A stretch of DNA of 64,000 nt from Blastomussa wellsi (lineage: Eukaryota; Cnidaria; Anthozoa; Scleractinia; Plerogyridae). The position numbers were made by a program, and so were the translations under genes. Below the pieces are notes generated by a model. That model saw nothing but the letters and a program-made list of their open reading frames with translations, ran no database searches and was not told the DNA's origin. Of the stretch, positions 13,201-25,600 are shown in pieces; position 1 is the stretch's first letter, and the number at the start of each line of letters is the position of its first letter. The stretch spans positions 10,153,876-10,217,875 of the forward strand of contig OX393561.1 of the NCBI GenBank assembly GCA_947652115.1, in the 5' to 3' direction.

Positions 13201-16200
13201 GCGAAGAAGTCATCAATCTTTTGAAACCACTCAGCCGACATAGTTGATTTGTATCATGGCAAGACGAGGAAGACTGGCGACTGATTTATTAGAAACTGGA
13301 CTGGACTAGGAAAACAACATGCAAGTATTTTTTTTTTCCAAATAATTATTTCAGGTGAGTTGAAATTTCAAAAGGGAGTGATAAAAACGCTTGTCTTTCA
13401 AGAACTCTTCGATAAGATTGCATTTAAAACAGAAACTAGTTTGCTATCATTGGCTGTCTGGAAATAGGAACACCTCACCAAAGATACGAAACTGAAAACA
13501 GAAAATTCTTATACGCTGACAAACCTAGTCCTTTAAGCTTTACCTTTAAACTCATCAACAATAGATGAGCGTGGGCGCTGGTGTCTCAAGGTTGGTGGAG
13601 CCGGGCCAAGCTAGCGAGGAAGGAGGTAACCATGGCAACCCGGAAGCGGCCACCACCCACCAAGAGGCACCGTCACACTGAAGGACTCAGTGGAATACTT
13701 ACCGACCACACAAGGCTGGAACCAACCCACGGGCGGGTGGGAAGGGCGAAAATAGCAAACTGGCGAGCGTGAAGGCTAGCTAAACTGACACGTGCAAGCA
13801 CCAGACTGCGTGTAAGGGACACCAAGTGCCCCTGCTAGAGCTTGGGCCACCCCAAGCTTTGGGCGCCCGCGAATCAGCTGCGAATGTAGCTCGTGTGAGC
13901 ACGAGGCTGCGTGTAGGGGTCACAAGGTGTCCCTGCGAAGAGCTTGGGCGTCCCCGAAGCTTGGGCGCCCGCGTACAGCAACGACTGCGTGTAGGCGTCA
14001 CGTATTATCCTGAATGTCGCTGGAACTGCAGGACAAGCTTTCTGCATCCACTAGGAGAGCATTGCTTTGAGGTTAACTTTGCCTAAATTACATTTAGCCA
14101 CATATGTCCAAAAAATAGTTTAATCTGTATCTCATTTTGCGAGAAGAGACCGCTTAACTGTAAATAGGTAATTCGGCGCGCGCTAAAAACCGCATTTAAG
14201 AAGAAACAAATTTTGCCTACCTCGCTCACTGAAAACTTTAATGTTCTCGCGGAAACGGAGTGTGGCTTAGCCACAAGTATCAAACGAAAGCTGACTAGTC
14301 GATAAGTCTTTGGAACATATCAGATTTGTTTTACTGTTTCAACGAAATAGGGAATCGTTAAGTCGAAGTGTCTGGAAATAGGGGTGTCCGAGAAATAGGG
14401 CCACATACTGTACTTAGTTAAATTTAATTTAATTAAAAAAAGCAACACAATAATTTTATGCATTTTTTTCGTGTTTTACTAAAAGAGAATCAAACACTAC
14501 ATATGGTTGTGACATTTGCTTTCTTGGAGTTCACTATCCATCACTGAGAGAAACAGACTGCTTTTAATTAAAGCTCAGAAATTATATGGTGTCCTGTCAT
14601 AGTTAATCCCCTTTATCGGTCCATGAAACAGCTTGGACATTAGCATTTAATTCACTGAAAGGACAACACTGTTACTAACCCTTTTTGAAAGGAACATCTT
14701 CCAGTTGAAGTATAGCCTTCAATTGAAAAAATAAAACCATTAGTGAAAACAGATGTGTTTAAAGAAAGTAAACACCACCACTAAAGAGACCTAGTCAGCC
14801 TCCGCCATTTTCGATACCATCGGAATTATGGAAATTGAATGGTTAAGTGTAATCTTAGTTATGTTACTGGAAGTGCTTAAATTACTTTTAGCAATTTTCT
14901 CAGTGATCTCTTTGGTTTGACATGTTCCACATAAAACATCATTTATAATACAGGGTCCGAAATTGCGACCAGCTGGTCGCCAATGCAACTGAAAATTGAG
15001 TGTTCGCGCCAGAATTTCATTGCTAGTCGCCAACAGGCGACTTACTTTTAGCATTGTGTCAATGTTTTGAACAAGCGCCCAAGGAATTAAATCGACAAAT
15101 TTCGCATTTGATTTCAGCAAGAAACTTACCCCTTGTCTTGTCAAAGTTTTTAATCACCACAGAAAGTAATAATTTTAAGATTAAAAGTAAAGGTAAGATT
15201 CCCGTTAGATGACCTCCAACAACCGTTGTAAACCACGCACTTCGATCGACATTTAGCGGCCGCCATATTTTCAGTGGTTTCGTCGAAAAGCCATACAGTG
15301 GGCACAATTTTGTTCGGAAGTGGCCTGGAACGAGCAATGTGGCCGCTTGTTCGTGCGTATGTTTGTGGCTTCTCGAAGGCTTCGTACTACTGGTCAGTCT
15401 TCAAACTAAGAGAGCTATCTATTCTTAGAAAACTCCTTTTCAACTGAAATGTAAGCTACACGATATTTTAATGCCTCTATACATGCGAGTGTCAAAGAAG
15501 AATTTTTCAGAACTCAGTGTTTTCGTGTTTTGCTGCGAGACAAAAATTTCACGAACCACTTTTTGGCGACCAGATTTTTTCATTTGGCGACTGAAAAAAA
15601 ATGTTCAGTCACCACTTGGTGCCTGCATAAAAAAGTTAATTTCGGGCCCTGTAATACTGACACTTTCGTATGTAAACAATAACAAAGACTAGGGCCCTTT
15701 AATAATAATGATAATGATGATGATGATAATGATGATGATGATGACAATAATAATGACAATGACAATGACAATGATAATAATAATGATAATACTAATATAT
15801 TATTAATAACAATAATAATTATAATTATAACAACAAGAAGAAGAAGGTTGTTATTTGCACATTTAAAAATAAAATAACAATTAACATAACATAATTTTGA
15901 GAAAGAACTTGATGGCATATAGCCAGCACAATTATTTTGCACTGAAAATTATGGGGGGAGGGACATAAACTGTTTTTTTTATAAATATTTTAAATTATAC
16001 AAATTAACCAAGATTTGGCACTGCGAGTTTGAAATTACACAAAGTCTGCAGGGTATTAATGCTGCTATATGTACTTTCTGCGACTAATACCTTTGTAATT
16101 GGTGGAAATCCCTCCTCATTTGAATCCTTCCTCCAGACTTCAGCATCTTTGGTTTTTTTCACACGAGTCCATGACCCTTCCATTACCTCACTCTCCACTG

Positions 16201-19200
16201 ACAGAAGTCTTTCAATATCATTTTCATGGATTGGGTTGGACGGCACATAAGGTTGGGGCTCGTGAAGTATGGCACCTCCAAAGGAGTTTGGAAGATCTAC
16301 GAAAGAAAAAAAAACAAACAGATGGATTGCGAAGATAAAAAAATATTTAAAATTAGTATAGCAATAATTGTTGCAAAATATTGTTAGTGAAACAACATAA
16401 CCATCTAGCTATGGTATATTTGTTTAATTTTTATATTTAACTGGCAAAACAGTATATTGCACAACTCATTAATAATTGATTGAGTTAAAGTGCCAAAGTT
16501 TGAAAGTGCTACGATAAAAATTGTCGATTTTACAAGCGCTCAAAGTTGTGCTTTTCGCCTGAAAAATGGCAAATTGAATCGCGCGGCCAAAATACCACGT
16601 GATCTCAAATCTGACGTCAGTTTGTTTGCAAGCAGTGCAAGCAAATATGGCAGACGGTGAGAAAGTAAAGCGTAGAGGTGGACGATATTGTGTTGCTGGG
16701 GCTCCAAACAACCAAAGTTGCCAAAATATGTCTTACACCAAGAGTATTAGCATGCATCAGTTTCCGTCTGATCTTTCGCGACTGAAGTCAAGTGAGCGTA
16801 AACAAATTCTTGCAAACAAACTGACGTCACACGCTTTTATCTTGCAATAAATTCAGACCCAGTCTCTTTGCCATTTTTAAAGGCAAAAGTGTAAAATCAA
16901 CAATTTTTATCGTAGTGCTTTTCAAACTTTGGAATTGCTTGTTTCAAATAGTAATTTTTTAAATTATGTAGAGCAAAATTTCGCTTCATAGGCACTTTAA
17001 AACAAAGAAAATCATAACCATGAAGGTTTGGATACCCAATCTTAATTTGCACAGATTTTGACAATTTTATTTTTCCGTTTACTCCTTAGTTTTTGTTTTG
17101 ATTGAGAAGATACTGGTATATCAAACACTCGAGACAGTGTTCATTGGTTATCCAAACACCTCGAAGTTTGTTAAAAATACTCTGCTGTGCATCGTATTTT
17201 CAACTTTCTTTTCACTGTGTTTGGATAATGTACTTCCTTTTAATGAATGAATTCAATTATTTTATGTGTACTGTAAAAGTGTTATCTTCAGGTTGAACCA
17301 GGTTTATAAAGGTTGGAAACAGATTTAACCCGAAAATCAATTTAACCTGATACTATTTAGGAAAACACATAACTTAGATTTGTATTAATTAATTGTTTAC
17401 TTATTCTTATTTTTATATTGATTATTATTCTTTGTATTTTTTAATTAATTTGTAACTGAAAAACCCTTTTTAGGGAGTTGCAATAAAATATGTATGTATG
17501 TATGTATGTTAATTCATACACATGTATTGCTAATTTGGGCAGGGTTGGTCAACACAATGTATAAAATAAATTAGATCGATATCTTGAATCAACTGTTTCA
17601 ATTCACCATTTTTAAAATGTCAAGCTATATTTTTAACAAAATTACTTCTTGGGCTTTGAGGTTACATGTAAGGCAATCTACTGCAGCTTGCGTCAGTGAT
17701 TGTTTTCCTGTGTATTTCCAGGAAAGGGCCCTTATGGTACATTATCACTAAAAATTCAAATCATGAGTGCACTGAATTTAAGAAATCAGCATAGTACATC
17801 ATTTCATTCCAGTACATAATTTGTCCAATTTAAACAGAAAACTGCAGTCTGCAGAACAAAGAAAAATATACAATGAAATTTGAAAATGCTGTAATTAATC
17901 TTCCATGAAAGGACAGAAATGCTGATATTGGCAACTGGTGAGCCTCAACCAGGTTGGAAAATACACCAACATTGCAACTGGTCAAATGAGTTCATACTTA
18001 CTAAAATTTGACAAAAACATAAATAATTTCCTCTTAAGAGATCGATATCACAAACAACATGTATCAAAGCTTAGAATGGAAAAGTGTTAGACATATTTTT
18101 AATTAATTGGTACTGAACATAATAACTTTTTTAGGTCAGAATATTACATCATTTGCAAGTTTAGAATGTTTGCTATCTAACCTATAACAGACTTCACACC
18201 AAAGCAAATACCTGAAGATCAATATAAGTTTAAAATATTTGATACAGTACAATGAAATGATTATTATTATTTTAATGAATTAACATATAGTGCAGCACCA
18301 TAGCATGAAAACACAGTGAATAAATTATTAGGAATTTTCCAGAATGGCAGCTAATCAAATAAATTAAATAATGCATATTGATTTTCCCGCTGTGAATTCT
18401 ACTAACATAATGTACCATATTCCTCGTACAAGAACAGCATACTTAATACAAGAACAGAATTATACTGCTGAGCCCAAGAAATTTGAAAACCGTTAATTAA
18501 TCATGGCTAATTCAACTAGGGCAAGTATTTGAATTGGTACTCGAGTGCCTACAATTATATTCAGAAATTCCAAGCTTTCAATGCACCACGAAGACTATTA
18601 GCACGCAGCTACCAAGCCATTTTCTGATCCCTTCGAATCCATGTTGAATTTCGAACATTGATTCGACGCACGGCGGTCACGCAATTAAATTTGTATCAGA
18701 AATGTACAACACAGAAAGGAGGGGAATAAACAATATTTCAATATTTTCCTCGACCTAAATTGTGTCAAGATTTAAATTGGATGTTGACCGCCTTGGCGAA
18801 TAAAGATAACACAAGGAGATCGCGACATAAATATATACGCGAACGTGTTGACGATCAACTCAGGAAAGATGTCTTCCCCGAAGCTGTAAGCTTATAATTA
18901 TATGAAGAGACAGAATCGAACGAATTTTCGTTTGAAGACGGTTTAGGACTGGCGAAACAGTAATGTAGCGCAGTTTTACATGATCGAAGCCAAGCGGTTG
19001 GTTTTTTTATATTTTAAACACGGTGTCTTTAATGATCGATGTAATGCTAAAGTGTCCTCCTTTCTAACATTTTCACCCTTACAACAAACACATCGCTCTG
19101 TTGTTGACCACTCTTGTTTGGCTATCGGGCAACTGGCGTAGACGTGCTATAAAACACCACCGTCGTTTCTGTTAACTTAGTAACAAAATCTTCACAAGAC

Positions 19201-19416
19201 GAGATAATACTCTTCTAAAATTTATTTATCTTCGCTCAGTTCCGTGTTTATTTTTCTCAAGCCGCTCCAATTTTCAGCGAACGCCATCATCGATACAGAC
19301 GAGAATCGAACTTGGTCGAGACAGACAAAAGGTCTGCTAACTTCGTTAACTCTTTAAATGTCAAAAAGAGGCTATCTCTTCTGGAATTAAAACTTACCCG
19401 GGTCGCTTTCTGCCAT
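10288..19416 (-). CDS. START-domain lipid-transfer protein (STARD10-like), six exons
   Basis: Coding exons, minus strand: 19416-19398 (ATG, MAESDP), 16296-16091, 14716-14680 (37-nt microexon), 11938-11836, 11171-11022 and 10603-10288 (TAA stop). Phases join without a break: 831 nt, 276 residues. START-domain landmarks follow in order: SWTRVKKTKDAEVWRK, LMTDWKLRQEWDK, VVY, MPLFCTKRDVVLASLERY, ALRSTEHP, then SGTIIRPVEDGSES and ITQMKLRG. START proteins bind a single lipid or sterol in a helix-grip pocket and move it between membranes. Domain-only length and a Ser-rich C-tail (SPFTSPKKSKSPSSEGG) resemble the PCTP/STARD10 group; the paralogue is inferred. Exon 1 is short and rests mainly on phase fit; the 14680 donor (GTTAGT) is non-optimal. 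Confidence 0.85.
11332..11446. mobile_element. Short MITE with 15-bp inverted ends
   Basis: Ends gaccaattccgatatt and aatatatcggaattggtc are inverted copies, with an additional internal pair (ccgaggcttgg / ccaagcctcgg). It lies in intron 4 of the START gene. No ORF. Confidence 0.6.
11571..11712. repeat. Small inverted repeat (ATTCCCT ends)
   Basis: attccctcggggacatgtg...gcagggaatcatg at the left and cacgattccctgtgcg...agagggaatca at the right form a nested fold-back in intron 4 of the START gene. Non-coding. Confidence 0.45.
12251..12514 (-). pseudogene. Penelope-like retroelement remnant, C-terminal GIY-YIG-like domain
   Basis: The minus strand from about 12514 to a TAA at 12251-12253 reads LYIGETGRRLGDRFREHV, then PVARHFNLPNHS, then ESRKTLEQKFIFQIGTLNPH and NERFSFN-stop. 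This is the typical C-terminal end of Penelope-like elements, where a GIY-YIG (UvrC/URI-type) endonuclease follows the reverse transcriptase. Directly upstream the expected Cys-rich segment (FCITCT) is in another frame, so at least one frameshift is present, and the reverse transcriptase is not visible. It is a 5'-truncated, decayed copy in intron 3 of the START gene. Confidence 0.75.
12834..14410. mobile_element. Non-autonomous Tc1/mariner-like element, 1.58 kb, TA target site
   Basis: Left end CAGTATGTTGCCCTATTTCC at 12834 and right end ...TAGGGCCACATACTG at 14410 are inverted copies; both are flanked by TA (12832-12833 and 14411-14412). The motif ccctatttccagacac recurs inside near both ends (around 13020-13060, 13450 and 14380). 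CAGT ends with a TA duplication are typical of the Tc1/mariner superfamily. No transposase is seen; the interior has AT-rich DNA plus a GC-rich tandem-repeat block, listed separately. It sits in intron 3 of the START gene. Confidence 0.75.
13807..14010. repeat. GC-rich imperfect tandem repeat inside the Tc1/mariner-like element
   Basis: Two and a half copies of a unit of roughly 100 bp, recognised by gactgcgtgta...cacaag/caccaag...agcttgggc...ccaagctt/gaagcttgggcgcccgcg. Composition is strikingly GC-rich against the AT-rich surroundings, and it begins within a GC-rich patch from about 13565. Short open frames cross it but none looks like a protein. Confidence 0.6.
14951..15651. mobile_element. 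hAT-like non-autonomous element
   Basis: About 701 bp with inverted ends cagggtccgaaatt and aatttcgggccctg. Internal words cgaccagctggtcgccaa and ttggcgaccag repeat in inverted order. hAT ends often begin CAGGG. I could not find a clean 8-bp target duplication. No transposase ORF. Confidence 0.6.
15698..15840. repeat. GAT/AAT/GACAAT microsatellite
   Basis: Runs of aataatgat, gatgatgat and gacaatgac units over about 140 bp. The apparent Ser/Leu-rich ORF on the minus strand here is a product of this repeat. Confidence 0.9.
16485..17000. mobile_element. Fold-back element carrying a THAP-like exon
   Basis: Left arm 16485-16541 (aaagtgccaaagtttgaaag...gctacgataaaaattg) and right arm about 16890-17000 are imperfect inverted copies. 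Between them an ORF (16647-16850, plus strand) resembles the start of a THAP zinc finger. Probably a non-autonomous derivative of a DNA transposon whose transposase had an N-terminal THAP domain (P-type or Kolobok-type; inference). Confidence 0.55.
16647..16850 (+). pseudogene. THAP-type zinc-finger fragment inside the fold-back
   Basis: 67 codons starting MADGEKVKRRGGRYCVAG, then CQN, then ISMHQFPSD and ILANKL. The order Cys, Cys, H-x-FP matches the opening of THAP DNA-binding domains (C-x2/4-C, then a later C-x2-H); the second half with its last zinc ligands is missing or in another exon. THAP domains recognise transposon ends in P elements and related transposases. Likely an orphaned first exon, not a host gene. 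The match is by eye. Confidence 0.45.
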
Positions 19417-20192
19417 CCTTTCTGCACAAACGGAATAGAGCAAATGCAATCGTCTGCTTCACGAGGTGCAAATCCCAGATGACGTCATAAAATATTCGAT
19501 ATGCGTGACAAACATTTGACGTCAGGGCTGGGGGGCTTACAACAAATAAATACCGTATTTGGTCTTGCTAGTGCCAGCGCTTGACGCCCATTTATTAATG
19601 CATGTATTTTTGAGTTTATGTAGAGGTAAGCAGTCACAGAAAGATCATTCGAAGGCTTGAATCAGTCGTCGGGACATCGTTTCAAATGACGGCCTTATCA
19701 CGGGTGTGGAAAGCCGTCAGAAATCTAATACAGTGTATGGGAATCTGCTCATGATGGGAAATAAATTGAAGCTTGCACAATTTATTAATCGCAACGTTAA
19801 AATACTGGGCAGAACATTGTATTCACCAAGTTTGAAGGAAGTACACTGTAGCAGAAAATTTGTCTATAATTTTTTTTTCATTTCTCACAATTTCTGGCCG
19901 ACTAGCGGTCGACACTGGGCCGGTACTCGACCGATAGTGTCGGGCGACACCACCTGCAGTAAACATGATCCAAAAGAAGTAATGAACTTATTCTTCCTGT
20001 GTCAAGTAGTGCAGAGTTCCTAGAAGGTGCTTTACATCACTCAAAACAAGAAAAGCTAGAGGGGAACTTATAATCGGATATAGATTTTTTTGTTTTCAGG
20101 CAGATGGGCCTATAACCGGTGGGGTTTGTAAGTGGGACGCCTTATAAGCGGCAGTTTTGCAGTATTGTTGTTTCCTCTAATTCGCCACTTTC

Positions 20193-20343
20193 ACATCTCC
20201 CATAATACACCTTCTGTGCCCCCCAAAATTTTGCATACGCATTGTCTTCAGTTTCTCTTGGAACAGCTGCAATTCCCAGGAGAAATGGGAAACAAAGGTT
20301 ATTATAATTTTGGAGGGGAAACAAGATGTATTATGGGAGATAT
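20193..20343. repeat. Fold-back repeat with CATCTCCCATAATACA arms
   Basis: catctcccataatacacctt on the left and aagatgtattatgggagat on the right are inverted copies, with ccccccaaaatt / aattttggagggg inside. MITE-like, non-coding. Confidence 0.6.
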
Positions 20344-20825
20344 GGAAATAGTAAATAGATGGAATTCGTCAGTTTTGTAGACGACATACCTCTCTCACCT
20401 TCTCCAGCCTTCCAAACAACCCTAATGGTACTCCGCTTTGGTACAAGTCGACTGAAATGTCTATTTTTGAAGCACAAACATGTTCTATTATGCACGTCGA
20501 GAAAGGTGCTTGCATACAAGGAGGGGGGTGGGGGGGGGGGAGGATCGCAACACGTTGATGCACCGAAAAAAATGAAGCAGGGGGACATGTTGCAGCGACA
20601 CGCCCATTTTGTCCCTCATATCGATTGGCTGATACGAGAAGCCCCTAGGGAGAAGCTCCTGGGGAGTCTTGCCAAGCCAGATTGCAAACAACAGCTCTCT
20701 ATGCTCAATCGGCGAGCCACCTTTCGTGCCTTCTTTCTCGGTGGTTGACATCATGTAAATCATACGTTGTTTCCAGTTTACATGAGAGAGCCCAAAAATG
20801 ACGAGAAATCATCCCGAATGTCAGT

Positions 20826-20921
20826 AGGCTCGATTTCCGCCGCTTTCTCGAGTCCGGTTATCGTGTGTTCGGGGAGGAGCGCGGGCTCCGGTTCCCGAAA
20901 AGCGGCTGGTAATCGAGCCTA
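20826..20921. repeat. Short inverted repeat (GGCTCGATTTCC)
   Basis: aggctcgatttccgccgctt and aagcggctggtaatcgagcct form an imperfect hairpin with a GC-rich loop. Probable small MITE. Confidence 0.5.
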
Positions 20922-21609
20922 GGATTTCAGCGGTTAGTGTGGAATAGGGTCAGGGTACTTCCGTATCGAAAAATATGTCGTGTTGCGCGCGACCAGCGTG
21001 TATAAATAAAGTTGTTTGAACTTTGCATCTTCATAAACGCCGTAGGACATTTGTCCACGTTTCAGTTTATTTTCTCTTGTGCGTTAAAAATATATCTCGT
21101 TAAATATTCTGAATACGTACACAATATTTTCGGCAAACATTTTAAATATAACTTAAATTTAAAGTTGAATACAAATGCCATGCCATGAAAGTTATGGTAC
21201 CCCTTGCATCTTCATATTTTTCTTTGATATCTTTCTTCAGCGAAGCGCACAAGTGACGACATTAACCCCCGCATTATTCGATCGGACAAATTAGCAAATA
21301 AACGGAATGGCGCGCGGAAAATCTGCGCGAAAGCCGATGTTCCAAAAATACTTTTCTGAAACTTCGTCCAGGTTTCATCTTATTCCCTCAGAACACGCTA
21401 ATGCTGTTCGAGTCTCACTGGGTAATGTGCAATTTATTTTTAAACATTGTGCGCTTCGCTATCATCAACAATTTAACTACAAGCACTGTGTTAATGAGCT
21501 AATCTACTTTGTTTTCTAGCACCATAATGATTGCCCATTTTATTTCTACTCTCAATTTTTGGCTTATTCTCATGGTAAGAACCTGTGCAACTCACCAGCT
21601 CATAAGAGC

Positions 21610-21845
21610 GACTTTCAATTGAGTGTCGTAAAACCAAAATCAAAGTAATTACTTTGCCCAATCACAATGGCCGGAGACAGACCAGTGAACCAGCGCGGGA
21701 AAACGTGCGCACGCGAGACAAGATTGGTTTTGGTTTTACTTCTGATTGGTTGAAAAAGTGGCGCGAGATTTTTACACCAATCACCAAGCAAAGTAATGAA
21801 AAAACACAGCAAACACAGAATTACTTTCGACGCTGAAGTGAAAAC
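21610..21845. mobile_element. MITE copy 1 of a dispersed family
   Basis: Imperfect terminal inverted repeats (ttcaattgagtgtcgtaaaa and the complement of ttcacttcagcgtcgaaagt). Shares cttctgattggttgaaaaag and ttttacaccaatcac with a second copy at 36812-37084. Non-coding. Confidence 0.6.
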
Positions 21846-22004
21846 CGCTTTATCTATTTAAGGTTGTTAACTCCACATTAATAAACTGGGCTCGCATTCA
21901 ATATTTTAAATAATTCTTATGTAAAATAGTTAAGATATATTTTTTATACACTAATAGTGTCCGCAATTAGTTTGTATAAAGCTAAATACTCTGACACTTT
22001 AATA

Positions 22005-22172
22005 CACCTTATTCCAAAATGGCTACCATCTCAATATTCTTTTGTTGGTATCCATATTGGCCCTTCTTGCCTCGTTTTTAAGCTCAAAAATCAAAAGAAT
22101 ATTTTATCTTGAACGACGCAACAAGGGCAAATTTATATGTACATAAATCAGCGGCCATTTTGGAATAAGGTG
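22005..22172. mobile_element. MITE, 168 bp, TA target site
   Basis: Starts CACCTTATTCCAAAATGGC and ends with the exact complement; flanked by TA at 22003-22004 and 22173-22174. No ORF. Tc1/mariner-type MITE by target site. Confidence 0.75.
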
Positions 22173-22661
22173 TATAAAGTCTTCATCAGCGGTCGCCCGC
22201 TACCCTCTCGGAATGAGACTTGTCACTGGTTCTGAAACAATAGTTAATACGTCACAACAATGCCTCTAATCCTGAAAAACAATTCAATAGAGGTAGTGCT
22301 TAAAGCGGACCAATGAAAACAGAGGTTCCAGAGAGGTTGTGGCTACTCGCCAAAAGAAAGACCTTACTCCGACACTACTGCTTAAAATCAGAGTCAAGCC
22401 AACTAAATGCTAGAGAGTTTTTTATAGGCTCGCTTCGCGTTTAAAAATCAGCAAGTTTCAACTGATTACCAATTATTTAGATCAGATAAATTTTTCTGTT
22501 TTGAAGTAGAAAACGTTCTACGATAGTGTTTGCAGTTAACAAGTCAAGCAGTTCGCAAACGCGAATTACTTTTGCAACTCAAGTAAAACACTGCTTCAGA
22601 TTATGGAACTAAAACAAAACGTAAAACAAAACAGAATACCAGAAAGCCCGAGGAGAAAATC

Positions 22662-25600
22662 TTACAATCCTGGGCTGACAGAATGGGGCCCAGATGACCG
22701 ATCACACAGTTCTGTGCTCCGAGACTTCACACTTTCGGCATTTTTACACAGAACCGGTGGTCCAAAGATCACCCTCTCCAAGTATTCATTGCGGAACAAG
22801 CCTTGAGGGTCGAGCTGTCGGCAGATCTCTCGGAATTTGTCGATCTTTGGGTAAATTTTCTCGATCTGGGAGTATGTCAACTTGTGAGCCTGGTGATGAA
22901 AAACAGCAGTACAGTGGATAAAATATACAATGATTTTACTTCGTTCAGATTCAATCTGAGGAAACCACAGCTACATGTTTTTGAACTTAACACAGGTCCA
23001 GCTAATTCCTGGTCAAAAACCAGTCAAGGTCAGTTTCCTAACCTGACAAATCAATCAATCCGATGATCTCATATTTTTTACCCGTTGGAGTTTCTTATTG
23101 ACACCTTGACTTCAAATCGTGGAGATCTGGGTAGGTGGATGCGGTTTTGAACCAAGAGCAGAATAACCCAAGACTCAAGAGCACTCTAGGGAGGCGCAGT
23201 GGCCTAATGGTTAGTGCGCTGGACTCCGGTTCGGACGGTCCGGGTTCAAGCCTCTAGCAACTGCGTTGTGTTCTTAGGCAAAACACTTCACTCTCACAGT
23301 GCCTCTCTTCACCCAGGTGTATAAATAGCTACCGGTGAATTTACTGTTGGGGGTAACCCTGCGATGGACTAGCATCCCATCCAGGGGGGAGTAGAAATAC
23401 TCTCAGTCGCTTCATGCTACGGAAACTCGGATAAACTCCGGCGGTATGGGCCACTAGGCTCGACGCAGACTTTGCCAAGAGCACTCAAGATCGGGAGGTT
23501 TTCAAACCATAATGACGTCATCACACCATCATGACATCACCTTCTTAGCAACTTTGGGACAAAAACTGCAGGCTCAAACCGGTCGTGAAGATCACAATTT
23601 GTTGCCAATGTGTTTTACTTATTGACCGTATCTTCTGGATGGTCTTATGGTTTCGCCAGTGGCACAAACGTCCAGGTTCAGTTTCGTTGTGGTAGCTGAT
23701 CATTGCCCTAATCAGACGTGAAGTAAGGATAACAGCGGAGCTCCGCGGAGCAACATACTCATAGAGACCCGTGCAGTCCATTTTTCATGGTCAAAATGGC
23801 TAGCGGAATGGCTCGCGGGCGCGTACGACTGAGAGCGACGTCGCCATAAGGTATCCGCTGACGAGTATCGTGTGGAAATATTGCGGGCTCAGGTCTAGAG
23901 TTGACACAGGTTATTTTAATGTTGTACAGGTAAAAAGGTTACCACAAGCTTATATGTTATCAAAATACCTTACCGCCGAATAAATAATATTGAAGCTCAG
24001 CTTTTAGACTTAGTTTGTCTGTTTTCATACCTTTGCCCAATGTGGCTTGCCACCCACTGACATCATGAGGTCCTGAAAGGCAGTCCAGTACCTTTCATAT
24101 GGAATAAATTTGTTGTATGGCCTACAGAAGCAGTTAAAACAACAATGACAATGACATGATAATTGAACAATTTTGTGCCGAAACTATTTGGAGAAAGAAG
24201 AATAAATAGCAATTTCACTACATAGGTGGACTATCAGCATATTCTTTTTCTACGAATTTGATTGGTTCTCCCATTGTTGGTCATTAATTTAAGGCGGGGG
24301 TAAACCTGAAAAATAGGCCATTTTTCAATAATTTTTCACAGCTAGGATTTAATTGAAAACCCTAGCAAACTATATATCCCTGGAAAGCTTATGAATCAAA
24401 GATTATGAAAAAAAATATTTCACACTCCACAAGTCAATTGTAATAGGATACCACTCATTTAACCATGCCACCTGCTGGGTGCTACCAAGGCTTACTTAAG
24501 AAAAGATAACTCTTGCTAGAACTGATAAAAATTAATTTATTTTATATCAATTTAAAGAAGACATGTTGCTTATTGTTTTAAGCAGAGGGATTTCTAAAAT
24601 GTTTAAAACATTAAAAATAATGATTGATTGTATTTGACATGGAAAATCAAAGATGTGTTTCACTTCATAACTTAGAGTACATGCATCATATGGAAAATTC
24701 CTCTGCTTAAAACACAAAACTTATTGAGAAAAAGAAACCCTGAAAATTTCAGATCAATCGGATAAATTGTTCTCAAGCTATCTTTTCTTGAAGACAAAAT
24801 TATTGCGTAATGAGAAAATTGACTTTAAACTTAAAGATAGCAATTAAAGTTGATTTATTAAAAATTGTAACCATTATAGTGGCCCTTATGTCCATATTTT
24901 GACCACAGGAGTGTCTGAAAGCAATTTAAAATCCCCCTGCTTCATATGTCACTCCTTCTGCTTCTCGAAGGGCTTCTTCTCGACGAACCCGCAAAATTTG
25001 CTCGCCTTGACGGCGTTTCTTTTCCTTCTGCGTGGCCTGCAAATCAGACTTTTTCAATCTTTTACTGTCTTTTGCATGTGCTGCCTCTCTTGTGCATACT
25101 CCACCAGGAATAGCTAGCCTCTCCATAACTTTTAGTCTACTGGAAGCTCCACCATGGTAGTGGCAGACAGCTGAAGCCGCAGCACACCGAACTACTTTAA
25201 CACCATGGTGCTTATGTTTGGGACACCGTACCCACACCATGGAGTTGACACATTCATTGGGATTTTGTGTTGTTCCCAATACACACCTCTCAAGCAATTT
25301 AGAGTCACTTAAAGTGATAAAAGTTGGTTTTAGGACTTCAAAAAAGACCTCAGGCAAACAGTTACTATCATCATATGTTGAAGTTCCTGTCGCTTCATCT
25401 TGCTGCCATTTACACCACGACGATTCGCCAAGAGGACAATATCGATGCTGCTTTGCAGGGTCGTTGGACTTAACATTGTGATGGAGAATTGCAATTATGT
25501 TTTTTTTCATTACATAGACTGCAACCTCCACCTCTCTCCTTGTTGGATTTGACTTCCTGATGGTGTTTTGCCTTATTGCAAGTCCATAATCCTTCTGAAG

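Larger units (their letters stand above)
16297..19397. other. Intron 1 of the START gene
   Basis: Three kilobases of AT-rich intron between coding exon 1 and exon 2. It holds the fold-back with a THAP-like ORF (16485-17000), a dispersed repeat around 17110-17240 (also near 61330-61450, inverted) and a (TATG)n run near 17490-17512. From 17520 to 19390 I see no gene or element. Confidence 0.6.
19417..22661. other. Intergenic region between START gene and GULO
   Basis: No gene supported. It presumably contains the promoter of the START gene (upstream of 19416) and the 3' flank of GULO. Holds fold-backs at 20193-20343 and 20826-20921, a G-rich tract at 20521-20545, and MITEs at 21610-21845 and 22005-22172, each listed. 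ORFs around 20360-20760 on both strands cross the G-tract and show no domain. Confidence 0.55.

Noticed and set aside
15580..15942. Ser/Leu-rich 120-codon minus ORF
   Set aside because: Encoded by the GAT/AAT microsatellite.
20359..20763. ORFs of 79-129 codons on both strands
   Set aside because: They run through a G-rich tract; no conserved domain or exon signals.
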